Origin: Arthrobacter sp. E3
GTDB taxonomy: Bacteria; Actinomycetota; Actinomycetes; Actinomycetales; Micrococcaceae
Assembly: GCF_017353415.1 (NCBI RefSeq)
Contig: NZ_JAFMPX010000011.1
Span: 25,904-89,903 of the forward strand
Length of the DNA: 64,000 nt
Reading direction: 5' to 3'
The translations under genes and the position numbers were made by a program. Positions 49,187 through 58,406 of this stretch are shown piece after piece (the stretch's first letter is position 1; every line of letters starts with the position of its first letter). The notes beneath the pieces are model-generated. The model was given only the letters and a program-made list of their open reading frames with translations. It ran no database searches and was not told the DNA's origin.

Positions 49187-50428
49187 GTGAAGGGGAAAGT
49201 TGTGAAGCACGACGGCGGCGGGCTGCAGCGCCGGCATCTGCTCTTTGGTGGTGCGGCAGCAGGACTGGGCGCCGTGGCCGCCGTCGGGCTTCAAGTGGTC
49301 AATGGCGCGGAGAAGGCTGCCGTGCAGCCCGCGGCGCAGGTTCAGCATGGCTCGGGAAAGGTGCCGTTTTATGGTGCGCGCCAGGCCGGCATTGGCACGG
49401 CGCCGCAAGCGCACGGTGTTTTTGTCGCGTTGGATCTTCATCCTGCGACCACTCGGGAGCGGGTGCGGTCACTGTTGAAGCTGCTCAGCGACGATGCAGC
49501 GCGGCTCACACAGGGGAAGGCGGCGCTGGCTGACACGGAGGCTGAACTGGCGGTGCATCCGGCGCGGCTGACGGTGACGTTTGGCTTTGGGCCGCGGCTT
49601 GTCCACATCGTTGCGCCGCAGCAGGCGCCGGGCTGGCTCAAGCCACTGCCTGATTTCAGCATCGACAAGCTGGTGCCGGAGTTCAGCGGAGGCGATTTGC
49701 TGCTGCAGATCTGCTCCGACGATCCGGTGACCGTGGCCCATGCGCAGCGCATGTTGCTGAAGGACTGCCGGAGTTTTGCTGCCGTGAAGTGGGTCCAGTC
49801 CGGGTTCCGCCGCGCGCACGGGACGGAGGCGTCCGGCACCACCATGCGCAATCTGTTTGGGCAGGTGGACGGGACGTCGAATGCGGTTCCGGGCGGGGAG
49901 CCGTACGAGAAGGTGGTTTGGGGGGATGGCGCGATTCCGTCGTGGACTGAGAACGGGACGTCGTTGGTGATCCGCCGGATTCGAATGGATCTGGACACGT
50001 GGGACGAGCTGGACAGGTCGGGGCGGGAGGAATCGGTGGGGCGAAAGCTGGGCAACGGTGCACCGCTGACGGGGGTGCAGGAACATGACGAACCTGATTT
50101 CAAGGCCTTGAATCCGCATGGCTTTCCTGTAATCGCAGATTTCTCCCATATGCGCCGCTCCCGGCCCGATGACGAGTCCCAACGGATCTTCCGCCGCGCC
50201 TACAACTACGACGCCGCCCCCAGTGGGGGAAGTGTCTCCGAATCCGGGCTGATTTTCGCGTCTTACCAGGCCGACGTGGACAAGCAGTTCGTGCCGATCC
50301 AGCAACGGCTGGACGAGCTGGACCTGCTCAACACATGGACAATGCCCATTGGCTCAGCAGTGTTCGCCATCCCGCCCGGCTGCCAGCCGGGCGGGTTCGT
50401 CGGCGACGGGCTGTTCACCGGCAGCTGA
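49187..50428 (+). CDS. Dyp-type heme peroxidase, Tat-exported (EfeB/DtpA-like)
   Basis: 413-aa secreted heme peroxidase. A twin-arginine signal (LQRRHLLFGGAAAG) opens the protein. The DyP signature GxxDG is GQVDGTSN; the proximal His lies in FSHMRRSRP and RRAYNYD follows near the heme pocket. GTG start with AAGGAGG 8 nt upstream, 18 nt after the PCu(A)C gene. Streptomyces lividans pairs DtpA with copper chaperones outside the cell, a useful parallel; EfeB-type iron/heme use is the alternative, but efeU and efeO are not here. Confidence 0.92.
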   Translation: MKGKVVKHDGGGLQRRHLLFGGAAAGLGAVAAVGLQVVNGAEKAAVQPAAQVQHGSGKVPFYGARQAGIGTAPQAHGVFVALDLHPATTRERVRSLLKLLSDDAARLTQGKAALADTEAELAVHPARLTVTFGFGPRLVHIVAPQQAPGWLKPLPDFSIDKLVPEFSGGDLLLQICSDDPVTVAHAQRMLLKDCRSFAAVKWVQSGFRRAHGTEASGTTMRNLFGQVDGTSNAVPGGEPYEKVVWGDGAIPSWTENGTSLVIRRIRMDLDTWDELDRSGREESVGRKLGNGAPLTGVQEHDEPDFKALNPHGFPVIADFSHMRRSRPDDESQRIFRRAYNYDAAPSGGSVSESGLIFASYQADVDKQFVPIQQRLDELDLLNTWTMPIGSAVFAIPPGCQPGGFVGDGLFTGS

Positions 50429-50448
50429 TGGGCGCATCCTGTTGAGGA

Positions 50449-50475
50449 CCACCGCGGGGGCTAGTCCTGCGGTGG
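50449..50475. terminator. Hairpin between convergent DyP and DUF4389 genes
   Basis: CCACCGC and GCGGTGG arms (7 bp) with a 13-nt loop in the 32-nt convergent gap, extending into the last codons of the DUF4389 gene. Weak. Confidence 0.4.
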
Positions 50476-52038
50476 CTCCGGTGCCGCATCTGGTGGGAGG
50501 GAGGTTGTGACGGCGGGAGTCTTTGCTGCGGCCGGGTCGTCCGGCCCCTGATCCAGCCTGAAGGGCGGGTATTCATCCCGCAGCAGGAGGGTGTAGGTGG
50601 CGACGCGGTAGATCCACCGGTTGATCCCCATAATCAGGTTGAACAGCGGGCGCTGGTACCGTCCGGTGAACAGAAGGATGACGGCGGCTATGAGAACCAA
50701 AAGGCCCAGCAGGGACAAACCGGCATTGCGCCCGTAATCCGATGACCAATTCTCGGTGCTGTCCCACGAGGACCACGCGGCGCCGGTGAACACAGCGACG
50801 ATCATCAGGTGGGGAATGGCCAGCAGCCACCCTTTGACCAGAACAAGCCCGTGGGAGAGCCTGTCCGGGTAGTCGACGTTGAAGTCCGCGGGGTAGTCGG
50901 AGGAGTCCAGGGTGAAGGGCGGGTATTTGTCGGTGGCCAGCGCGGAGTATGCGTAGAACGTCACCCGCCAGTTCCAGCGCAGCACGCCCACGGCGAAGTC
51001 GAAGAGCGGGCGCGGGTAGCGGCCGGTGAACAGGATGGCGAAGCCGGAGATGATCGTGGTGATGACAACGGCGATCCAGAGGAAGAACAAGATGATGAAA
51101 TGGGGTATGGCCAGTAGCCATTTGACGAGCCACAGCCCGCGCGACACGTCAGGATCGAGGTGCCCGGAAAGCCGTGCAGGATAGTTCTTCCCCGTTGCCG
51201 GCTCGGCGGATTGGAGTGGCTGAGCCGATGGGGCCGACTGCGGCGCATGGACCGACTGAATAGTGTGGTCGGTGTAGCCGGAGTGGTTGGGGTGGTTGAT
51301 GCCACCGGATCCATGGGCAGACGAACGCCTGCCGATCAGAATGGCGCCGAGGGTAATCAGTCCCGCACCGATAACCAGGATGACAATCCCGCCGATCCAC
51401 AGGCCGGGGCCAAGTGCTCCGAACAGTGTGGAACGGACCGCGGCCTGAACCTCGGCTGTGACTCCGGCACCGGCGTCGGCGTTCATGATCACCAGAACCC
51501 AGTCGCCGCTGCGCAGGTCCATGGTGACGTGCTGTATGCCCGGCCCGGACGAGGAGACTGCCCAGAAGGTTTGCCCGGAAGGCGGGCTGGGCACGGTTTG
51601 TCCTGGCACGTCCCGGTACCCGACCCGGAAAGGCAACGCTTCCACGCGGGTAATTTCGGTGGTGTGGACGCCGGAGAGATAACGGTCGACGTCGGACTTT
51701 GCCCCAATGCCGATGAAGATCTCCCCGCCGGGTGCCGTTGACTCGGCAGCTATGCGAAGACTGCCCAGATCGAAGGGAAGCTGATCGACGCCGACCCGTG
51801 CGGGTGGCGTAGTCAGCGCATAGGAGGGCGCGGAAAATTCACGCACCGGCGAGTTGAGGTAGCCCTCTGAACCCTCTTGGGACAGGACCGCGGCCGAGGC
51901 AGCACCGCCGATAATCCCTCCCACACCCACCAGCGCGAACAGGACACCCAGCACCAAGGCGACAACTGCGCCCGCGATTCCCCTGCGACCAGAGCTTGGG
52001 CGAGGCGCCCCGCCGTCGACCATTGGATTGACCGTCAT
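50461..52038 (-). CDS. DUF4389 membrane protein with duplicated domain
   Basis: 525-aa membrane protein. A first helix (about 22-50) is followed by an extracellular domain (about 55-205), another helix (about 212-235), a Ser/His/Gln linker, then two tandem DUF4389-like units. Each unit has an AIPH motif (LLAIPHFIILFF and LLAIPHLMIVAVF) and FTGRYxRPLF (FTGRYPRPLFDF and FTGRYQRPLFNL), and each ends with YPPF. The repeat is plain in the sequence. The family has no known function that I am aware of. AGGGGGAG is 7 nt before the ATG. Confidence 0.85.
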   Translation of the reverse strand: MTVNPMVDGGAPRPSSGRRGIAGAVVALVLGVLFALVGVGGIIGGAASAAVLSQEGSEGYLNSPVREFSAPSYALTTPPARVGVDQLPFDLGSLRIAAESTAPGGEIFIGIGAKSDVDRYLSGVHTTEITRVEALPFRVGYRDVPGQTVPSPPSGQTFWAVSSSGPGIQHVTMDLRSGDWVLVIMNADAGAGVTAEVQAAVRSTLFGALGPGLWIGGIVILVIGAGLITLGAILIGRRSSAHGSGGINHPNHSGYTDHTIQSVHAPQSAPSAQPLQSAEPATGKNYPARLSGHLDPDVSRGLWLVKWLLAIPHFIILFFLWIAVVITTIISGFAILFTGRYPRPLFDFAVGVLRWNWRVTFYAYSALATDKYPPFTLDSSDYPADFNVDYPDRLSHGLVLVKGWLLAIPHLMIVAVFTGAAWSSWDSTENWSSDYGRNAGLSLLGLLVLIAAVILLFTGRYQRPLFNLIMGINRWIYRVATYTLLLRDEYPPFRLDQGPDDPAAAKTPAVTTSLPPDAAPEPPQD

Positions 52039-52257
52039 ATCAATACTCCCCCTTCGTAGGCTGCCAGACTCTCACAACCGTTGACCCACGGTTAGAGGCT
52101 AAGGTCACTCCCACTGTCAGTCGCAATGCCGCTAGGGAGTGCGGGGCTGACCAAGGTTTAGCTGAAGTGTTGCGCCGCACGGCTGGACCTGTTGGGGTTA
52201 AGGGCAACTGCGCGGCCAATAAAACGGCGGCATAACTGCCGGGAAGGTTCACACACG

Positions 52258-54150
52258 ATGCTGCACCAGCCGTATATACACAATCTCTCTTGCGTTGTTG
52301 CCGCACCAATCCAAGCCTGGTCTGAACCAACAGGACAGATTCTGGGGCTTGGGGCACAAGGAATCTACTGTTCCGACGAACGGATTATCCGTCAGGCGGT
52401 CATCAGCGTGAACGGCGACGAACCCGACTGGGTCTCCACCCAGCCGCTGGATGGAAGCGCCGCGGCATACTTGAGTTTCATTCGGATGGATCCGGCCGCG
52501 TCAGACCCCCTCGTGTCATTGCAGCGGACAAGATCAGCCGCCGGGGGAAGATTGTCAGAAACCTTTGAACTCCGATCAGCACTGGCTGAAGCTACAGAGT
52601 TCAACATCGAGCTTCGCCTCGTTGCAGACAACACTGCGCTGGCAGACATCAAGGTGGGGAAAAGCTCAACTGAGCCTGTCACCACGGACATTGCAGGATG
52701 GAAGTGGCGCGACGACGACACCCACTTGGTGCTGTCCTTTGACGGATCGCCTCAAGTAAATGCCGAGACCCCAGTGGTTACCGCAATCTGGAACGTGACA
52801 GTGCCCGCGGGCGGGGCTGCCTCCTTTGGCTGGGCGGTCACAGCTCATGATGCCGACGCCCCAATGGTTGGCTCCACCGCGAAGCCTCTCAAGATACCGT
52901 CAGTGGCCGATCCTTCCATGCAGCAGCTCTTGCACCGGGCAGTGGGCGATCTGAATGGGCTGCGAATGACCGACAGGCTCTCTCCGTCAGACTCTTTTCT
53001 GGCCGCAGGGGCGCCTTGGTTTTTTACCATGTTTGGCCGTGACTCAATCATCGCTGCCCGCATGCTGCTACCCATTGACACGACAATTGCCGGTGGAACA
53101 CTCCGCGCGCTGGCACAACGCCAGGGAGAATCCATTGACGCCGAGTCCGCCGAGCAACCCGGGAAGATCCTGCATGAGGTGCGCAGAGCAACGACCAAAG
53201 TGACGGCGGATGGCAGCGTCTGCCTTCCACCGGACTACTTCGGAACCGTGGATGCAACACCACTGTGGATCATCCTTTTGCGCGATGCTTGGCGCTCCGG
53301 CCTTCCCGAAAAAGAGGTGAAGGCGCTCCTGCCACACTTGGAGCGAGCGCTGGCCTGGTTGCATAACCATGGTGATTCAGACGGGGATGGTTTCCTGGAA
53401 TACCTGGACACGACCGGGCACGGACTGGCGAACCAAGGCTGGAAAGACAGCGCTGATTCAATCCGCTGGCATGACGGACGATTGGCGCAGGGCCCCATCG
53501 CCCTCTGCGAAGTTCAAGGCTACGCCTACGCCGCGGCAATAGCCGGCGCAGAATTGCTCGAGGCATTTGCTCCCGTCGAAGACCAGACTGCTTCAACCCC
53601 GCAGCACTGGCGGAACTATGCCAAGAACATGGCCGACAGCTTCCGCGCCAGCTTCTGGTGCATGGACGAAGACGGCCCCTACCCCGCCATCGCGCTCGAT
53701 GCGGACAAGAAGCCCGTCGACGCAGTGGCAAGCAACATGGGTCACCTCTTGGGCACCGGAATCCTCAATCCAGCTGAAACTGCCACAGTGGTCAGCCGTC
53801 TCATGGGCCCCACCCTGTTCTCGGGATACGGAATCCGCACCATCTCCAGCACCAACGCAAGCTACTGGCCAACCCGCTACCACGGTGGCGCTGTCTGGAC
53901 CCATGACACGGCCCTGATACTCAGCGGAATGGTCGCCGACGGATACTCAGCCGAAGCCCGGATCCTCGCTGACGGGCTGCTGGCCGCCGCTAGGGGTTTT
54001 GACTGGCGCTTGCCAGAGCTCTTCTCCGGACAGGGAGCCGATCAGGTCTGGCCTCCAGTCCCCTACCCTGCTTCGTGCCACCCCCAGGCTTGGGCTGCCG
54101 CCTCAGCCATCCCCATGGCGCAAGCGCTCGGGCTGCTCCCCAGCCCATGA
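52258..54150 (+). CDS. Glycogen debranching N-terminal domain protein / amylo-alpha-1,6-glucosidase-like
   Basis: 630-aa protein. The N-terminal beta domain (about 1-200) looks like the glycogen debranching N-terminal (GDE_N) family. The C-terminal (alpha/alpha)6 barrel contains GAPWFFTMFGRDSIIAARM, KILHEVRR, DATPLWIILLRD and DSADSIRWHDGRL, typical of trehalase-like glucosidases and bacterial amylo-alpha-1,6-glucosidases. The ATG at 52258 has GGGAAGG 10 nt upstream. It may act on glycogen or sucrose-like stress sugars; with TreX the window has two unrelated debranching-type enzymes. Confidence 0.85.
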   Translation: MLHQPYIHNLSCVVAAPIQAWSEPTGQILGLGAQGIYCSDERIIRQAVISVNGDEPDWVSTQPLDGSAAAYLSFIRMDPAASDPLVSLQRTRSAAGGRLSETFELRSALAEATEFNIELRLVADNTALADIKVGKSSTEPVTTDIAGWKWRDDDTHLVLSFDGSPQVNAETPVVTAIWNVTVPAGGAASFGWAVTAHDADAPMVGSTAKPLKIPSVADPSMQQLLHRAVGDLNGLRMTDRLSPSDSFLAAGAPWFFTMFGRDSIIAARMLLPIDTTIAGGTLRALAQRQGESIDAESAEQPGKILHEVRRATTKVTADGSVCLPPDYFGTVDATPLWIILLRDAWRSGLPEKEVKALLPHLERALAWLHNHGDSDGDGFLEYLDTTGHGLANQGWKDSADSIRWHDGRLAQGPIALCEVQGYAYAAAIAGAELLEAFAPVEDQTASTPQHWRNYAKNMADSFRASFWCMDEDGPYPAIALDADKKPVDAVASNMGHLLGTGILNPAETATVVSRLMGPTLFSGYGIRTISSTNASYWPTRYHGGAVWTHDTALILSGMVADGYSAEARILADGLLAAARGFDWRLPELFSGQGADQVWPPVPYPASCHPQAWAAASAIPMAQALGLLPSP

Positions 54151-54182
54151 AAAGCGTTCCCTCCCAGGCTTTTAATGGGTGG

Positions 54183-54554
54183 TTAGTGGTCCTCGTCGCC
54201 GTAGATGAAGGCTTTAGCGTGATCAACGGCTTTTTTGAAGGCGTCGTTGCGCAGAGTGACGTGTTCGCCTTGTTGGGTTTCGACGTAATCCGTTATCCCC
54301 GGGCGCAGGAGCCAGATGTCCCCTGCTGGCGGGAGGTAGAACACGGCAAAGGAACGGTGGGTGTCGTCATCGGTCCATACGGGCACGACGGCGAGTGCGG
54401 CGCCAGTGTCTGGGTTGATCCACTGGGCTCTGGGCATGGGAAGTTCGTGGAGTTCCGGGTCCAGGAACGGGGCTGTTCCTTCACCCCAGCGCTGTTCGAA
54501 GCGTTCGTGGAACGCTGGCAAGAGGGGTGTGTCGTAGCGACGCCATGCATTCAT
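54183..54554 (-). CDS. Hypothetical protein
   Basis: 123-aa soluble protein not recognised. It is rich in aromatic residues (NAWRRYDTPLLPAFHERFEQRWGEG, then a barrel-like ALAVVPVWTDDDTHRSFAVFYLP). AGGAGG is 9 nt before ATG 54554; the longer frame to 54665 runs into the promoter region. Convergent with the debranching gene and divergent from the MerR gene. Confidence 0.7.
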   Translation of the reverse strand: MNAWRRYDTPLLPAFHERFEQRWGEGTAPFLDPELHELPMPRAQWINPDTGAALAVVPVWTDDDTHRSFAVFYLPPAGDIWLLRPGITDYVETQQGEHVTLRNDAFKKAVDHAKAFIYGDEDH

Positions 54555-54746
54555 TTGGCCATGCCTCCTGATAGTTGGTTTCGTCGGTGGTGACTTATTG
54601 ATCCAAACCAATAACTGTTGTGGCTGACATAGATTTTTTATAACACGTCTGCGAGAATGTTGCAAGAGACATTTACAGGAATCTGAGACTTTGAAGACCA
54701 GACTCAGAGTCCGTCAACATCTGCAGACCAAGGGAAGTGACTGGAC

Positions 54747-55088
54747 ATGGCGATCCAAGATACACAGGCGCATGGGGTATACGCGATCTCCGTTGCGGCA
54801 GAGCTGGTGGGCACCGGCCAGCAAAACCTTCGCCTGTACGAACGCAAGGGACTGTTGGAACCTGGTCGTACCGACGGAGGAACGCGCCGATACAGCGAGA
54901 ACGATCTCGTGACCCTGCGCAGGATCTCTGCACTCCTCACCCAGGGGCTCAACATCTCCGGCATCCGCATGGTCCTGGCCCTGGAAAAAGAAAACACCGC
55001 GCTCAAAGAAAAAATCACACACAAGCTCTCACGGCCCGGAACGGCAAGACAGGCTCCGGCCGGCGGCAACGAAGTGCTCCCGATTTAA
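54747..55088 (+). CDS. MerR family regulator (HspR-like, short)
   Basis: 113-aa protein. The MerR winged HTH spans about 12-75 (VYAISVAAELVGTGQQNLRLYERKGLL, then GTRRYSENDLVTLRRI), followed by a short coiled coil (ALEKENTALKEKI) for dimerisation. There is no effector domain or metal-binding cysteine, so it resembles HspR heat-shock repressors more than metal sensors. No dnaK operon is adjacent and no clear HAIR repeat was found upstream, so the target is open. Confidence 0.85.
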   Translation: MAIQDTQAHGVYAISVAAELVGTGQQNLRLYERKGLLEPGRTDGGTRRYSENDLVTLRRISALLTQGLNISGIRMVLALEKENTALKEKITHKLSRPGTARQAPAGGNEVLPI

Positions 55089-55109
55089 GTCAGCAAGTCT
55101 GATCAAGGG

Positions 55110-56066
55110 CTAACGGGCGTCGGTGTTTTCCTCGCCCGGCAGCCCCTTGACGGTCTGGATGCCTTTCGCACCTTTGTCCTTCAAGTATTTCCTGCTTACG
55201 GGCACTTCCATCGGTTTGTCCCCTGTCTTCTCCAGAACATAGGCACCGGAGAGATTTGTACGGGTGAGTCTTGTCCCCGTGAGTATCGCACCGGTGAGGT
55301 TGGCGTGGGTCAGGTTCGCGTCGAGAAGACGCGCGCCGGCGAGGTTTGCCCTGGTGAGGTCCGCCGCGCTAAGGTCTGCGCCGATCAGGTCCCCGCCACT
55401 GAGGTTTGCGCCGGTGAGATTGGCGAGGTTGAGGTTTGCGTCATTGAGGTACGCATGGTTGAGATTCGCAGCGCTGAAAGATGCGCCATCAAGGTTCGCG
55501 CCGTCGAAGGATGCACCGGTGAGGTTTGCGCCGTCGAACGACGCGTCGGTGAGATCCGCGCCGTCGAGTATGGCGCCGCTGAGGTTCAGGCCGGGAAGAA
55601 GCGTCAGCTTTGTTGGGCGAGAAAGGTGGGTGATGCGGCCGGCGGCAACTGCCGCCGCGGCAGTATCACTTTTCATTTCCCCTGCGGCTACTCCACTGCT
55701 CCTCTTGAGCGGTGACTCAGAACGCAGATATGCCCATAGGACGTCCAGAATGGTTTGCCGGTCGCGCTCAGAATCTTGGGCAATACGCTCCAGCGCCTTG
55801 ATCCCGCCGAGTCTGATCACGGGAGAAACATCACCGAGCTGCTTGATGGCCCTCGTGTAACGGGACATCCACTTTGCCTCCACGTCAGACGCAGGCGCGT
55901 CCCCACCGAGTGCCTGCCCTTTCCGCTTCCGCTGGTGCCTGGCTAGAAGAACAAGAACAGCGATGATGGCGACTAAGGCACCGGCGGAAATTACCCATCC
56001 AGGTCTGACATCAGTGCTGGCTTGAGCCAACCCAGCAGTCTTCAGAGCAAATACCATGGCTCCCAT
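55110..56066 (-). CDS. Membrane-anchored pentapeptide-repeat protein
   Basis: 318-aa protein. One transmembrane helix (about 24-42) is followed by a helical cytoplasmic region (about 65-118; VSPVIRLGGIKALERIAQDS) and about 23 tandem A(D/N)LxG-type pentapeptides (about 161-277) predicted to form a right-handed quadrilateral helix. The C terminus is a basic tail. Some pentapeptide proteins mimic DNA and protect gyrase, but membrane-tethered forms have no settled role. ATG 56057 is an equally good start. Confidence 0.87.
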   Translation of the reverse strand: MGAMVFALKTAGLAQASTDVRPGWVISAGALVAIIAVLVLLARHQRKRKGQALGGDAPASDVEAKWMSRYTRAIKQLGDVSPVIRLGGIKALERIAQDSERDRQTILDVLWAYLRSESPLKRSSGVAAGEMKSDTAAAAVAAGRITHLSRPTKLTLLPGLNLSGAILDGADLTDASFDGANLTGASFDGANLDGASFSAANLNHAYLNDANLNLANLTGANLSGGDLIGADLSAADLTRANLAGARLLDANLTHANLTGAILTGTRLTRTNLSGAYVLEKTGDKPMEVPVSRKYLKDKGAKGIQTVKGLPGEENTDAR

Positions 56067-56321
56067 TCCTCACCACCCCCTTCGGTGCCGCAGTCGCCAT
56101 GGACGCTGCCCGTCATCTGTCATAGCAGCATCATGCACCATGATCGTCCGCAAAGTTCCTTTCAACGCCTTAAAAGCAGGTTCTGATTCTGTGGAGCAGT
56201 TGCTGCGCATTGAGAGAATAGCTGGGGATGCCCACTACTACACCACAAATATAAACGAGTCGCGATTTCCAGGATGCTTTAGCAAGGGAATACGCGGGAG
56301 GCTTAGGAGGTTGTCGACCCT

Positions 56322-57191
56322 ATGAACCATGACAACTCACAGCATCTTGAAGTATCAACCACCATCGATCTGAAGGATCTGGGAAGGGTCCATCGTCTAG
56401 GGTTCGGTGCAATGCGCATCGTCGGGGACGGCGTCTGGGGTGAGCCTGCGGATCGAGGTGACGCGATCGCCGTCGTACGCCGCGCAGTAGAACTCGGGGT
56501 CGACTTCATTGACACCGCTGATTCGTATGGGCCCAACGTCAGCGAAGAGATCCTGGCCGAGGCGTTGCACCCGTACAAGGATGGCCTGAAGATCGCCACC
56601 AAGGTCGGCTTCACCCGCACAGGACCCGACGTGTGGGTTCCGGTGGGCCGAGCCGAATACCTGCGGCAGCAGACCGAGCTGAGCCTCCGCAAGCTCAAGG
56701 TGGATTCCTTAGATCTGCTGCAGCTGCACCGGATCGATCCCAAGGTGGATATGGAAGAGCAATTCTCGGTCCTGCGTGACCTGCAGAAAGAAGGCAAGGT
56801 CAAGGCGCTGGGTCTGTCACAGGTCAGCGTGGCCGAGCTCGAGGAAGCCGGAAAGTACTTCACCGTCTCCACCGTGCAGAACCGCTACAACCTCACGGAC
56901 CGCAGTTCCGAGGACGTCCTGAAATACGCCGAGCAGAACGGTATCGGCTTCATCCCTTGGGCGCCGATCTCCGCTGGTGAGCTGGCACAGCCCGGCGGAC
57001 CCCTGGATGAGGCTGCGAAGCGGCTCGGTGCCACAACCTCGCAGGTGGCCTTGGCGTGGCTGTTGCGCCGTTCGCCGGTCATGATGCCCATTCCCGGCAC
57101 GGGCTCCGTGAAACACCTCGAAGAGAATCTGGGTGCGGCGGCCGTGGTACTCGACGACGACACTTACGCGGAACTCGAAGCGGCGCGCTGA
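56322..57191 (+). CDS. Aldo/keto reductase
   Basis: 289-aa NADPH-dependent oxidoreductase with a TIM barrel. The catalytic tetrad is readable as Asp and Tyr in [10 protein letters not shown], Lys in KIATKVGF and His in LLQLHRID; the cofactor site includes [13 protein letters not shown]. It is related to YakC/YajO-type reductases of aldehydes. It lies 72 nt upstream of the DJ-1 family gene, suggesting joint handling of reactive carbonyls, although the substrate is unknown. Confidence 0.9.
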   Translation: MNHDNSQHLEVSTTIDLKDLGRVHRLGFGAMRIVGDGVWGEPADRGDAIAVVRRAVELGVDFIDTADSYGPNVSEEILAEALHPYKDGLKIATKVGFTRTGPDVWVPVGRAEYLRQQTELSLRKLKVDSLDLLQLHRIDPKVDMEEQFSVLRDLQKEGKVKALGLSQVSVAELEEAGKYFTVSTVQNRYNLTDRSSEDVLKYAEQNGIGFIPWAPISAGELAQPGGPLDEAAKRLGATTSQVALAWLLRRSPVMMPIPGTGSVKHLEENLGAAAVVLDDDTYAELEAAR

Positions 57192-57263
57192 CCGTTTTCC
57201 ACTCCGACAACCACACGACAACATCCGCTGGCCCAAAAGGCCTGGCCGAACAGGAGCACGCAC

Positions 57264-57965
57264 ATGGCTAACATACTGATGGTCGTTTCCGCAGCCGATT
57301 CCCTCACCATGAGGGACGGCAGCGAGCACCCCACCGGATACTGGGCGGAGGAGCTTGTGGTTTCTCACAAGACCCTGCTCGACGCCGGCCACACGGTTCA
57401 CATTGCAACTCCCGGAGGCGCGAAGCCCACGGTGGACCAGGTGAGCCTCACGGACGATTCGGCAGGGGGCAAGGAAAGGGCAGACGGTTTCCGCGACTAC
57501 ATCGCTTCGATAGACGCTGAGCTGAGCGCGCCGCTGGTGCTGGCTGACGTGAGTGTCGAAACCTACGACGGCGTTGTCATGCCCGGTGGACACGGACCCA
57601 TGACCGATCTCTACAAGGACGCGAATTTGGGTCGACTGCTGGTCGCAGCCAACACCGCCGGTAAGATCATTGCCCCGTTCTGCCACGGTCCGGCCGCTTT
57701 GCTCAGCGCTGTGGACGACGACGGCAAGTTCGCCTTCGAGGGGCGCCGCCTGACAGTATTCACCAATGAGGAAGAACTCAATGGTGGTACCGGGCCCAAC
57801 ACTCCTTGGTTCGTCGAGGACGCCCTGACGGACAAGGGCGCCATCGTCGAAAACGCGGCGGCCTGGAGCTCGCATGTGGTCCGCGACGGCAACCTCATCA
57901 CCGGACAAAACCCCCAGTCCAGCGAAGACGTCGCCAAGGAAGTTATCAAGGCACTCCAGAAGTAG
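57264..57965 (+). CDS. DJ-1/PfpI family protein (Hsp31-like)
   Basis: 233-aa protein with the DJ-1 flavodoxin-like fold. The nucleophilic Cys is in APFCHGPAALL, the paired Glu region in YWAEELVVSH, and VVMPGGHGP precedes the elbow. The length and extra segments fit the Hsp31-like class I glyoxalase III/chaperone group, which converts methylglyoxal to lactate without glutathione. AGGAG-type purines lie about 8 nt before the ATG. Confidence 0.9.
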   Translation: MANILMVVSAADSLTMRDGSEHPTGYWAEELVVSHKTLLDAGHTVHIATPGGAKPTVDQVSLTDDSAGGKERADGFRDYIASIDAELSAPLVLADVSVETYDGVVMPGGHGPMTDLYKDANLGRLLVAANTAGKIIAPFCHGPAALLSAVDDDGKFAFEGRRLTVFTNEEELNGGTGPNTPWFVEDALTDKGAIVENAAAWSSHVVRDGNLITGQNPQSSEDVAKEVIKALQK

Positions 57966-58406
57966 CATTCGTCTGGGACGGGTCCGGCTGCGCTGGACTC
58001 GTCCTCGGGCAAGGCAAAAGCAGTACATCAGACCCATGCGCGGACGCGGCGTCGACTCCGGGTTTAACCGCGTGGACCTGATTCACAAGTGCGGAATTCT
58101 GTTCCATGCGCCTGAATTTATCGATGCCGCTCTGAGTTCACTGGCCATTCAGCTGGACGCCATCGCGGACGAACTCAATGACAACGTTGCTAAGACGGCC
58201 CGACACCGCCAGGTGAGAAACTCGCATCTGCAAAATACCCTCTTTGTTAGTGAGAAATTGGTCTACTGTAAGCCACACTCCCCCGAGAAGGGCGATCTCA
58301 TGGTGAAAATGCCGGTCGTCCACAGACCCCCATTGGTGGATCAAGGCTAAGCTCTGGTAACTGCATGAAATAAGAGGATGATTCCTGACCGGAGTAGGAA
58401 ATTGCC
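57966..58406. other. Spacer without a convincing gene
   Basis: Open frames exist on both strands (for example 58036-58350 plus, reading MRGRGVDSGFNRVDLIHKC, and 58138-58455 minus), but none has a ribosome site or family resemblance. No repeat or hairpin stood out. Confidence 0.4.

Noticed and set aside
54660..54746. Possible HAIR-type repeat upstream of the MerR/HspR-like gene
   Set aside because: Only one loose half site (ACTCAGAG) is present; the paired CTTGAGT half is missing.
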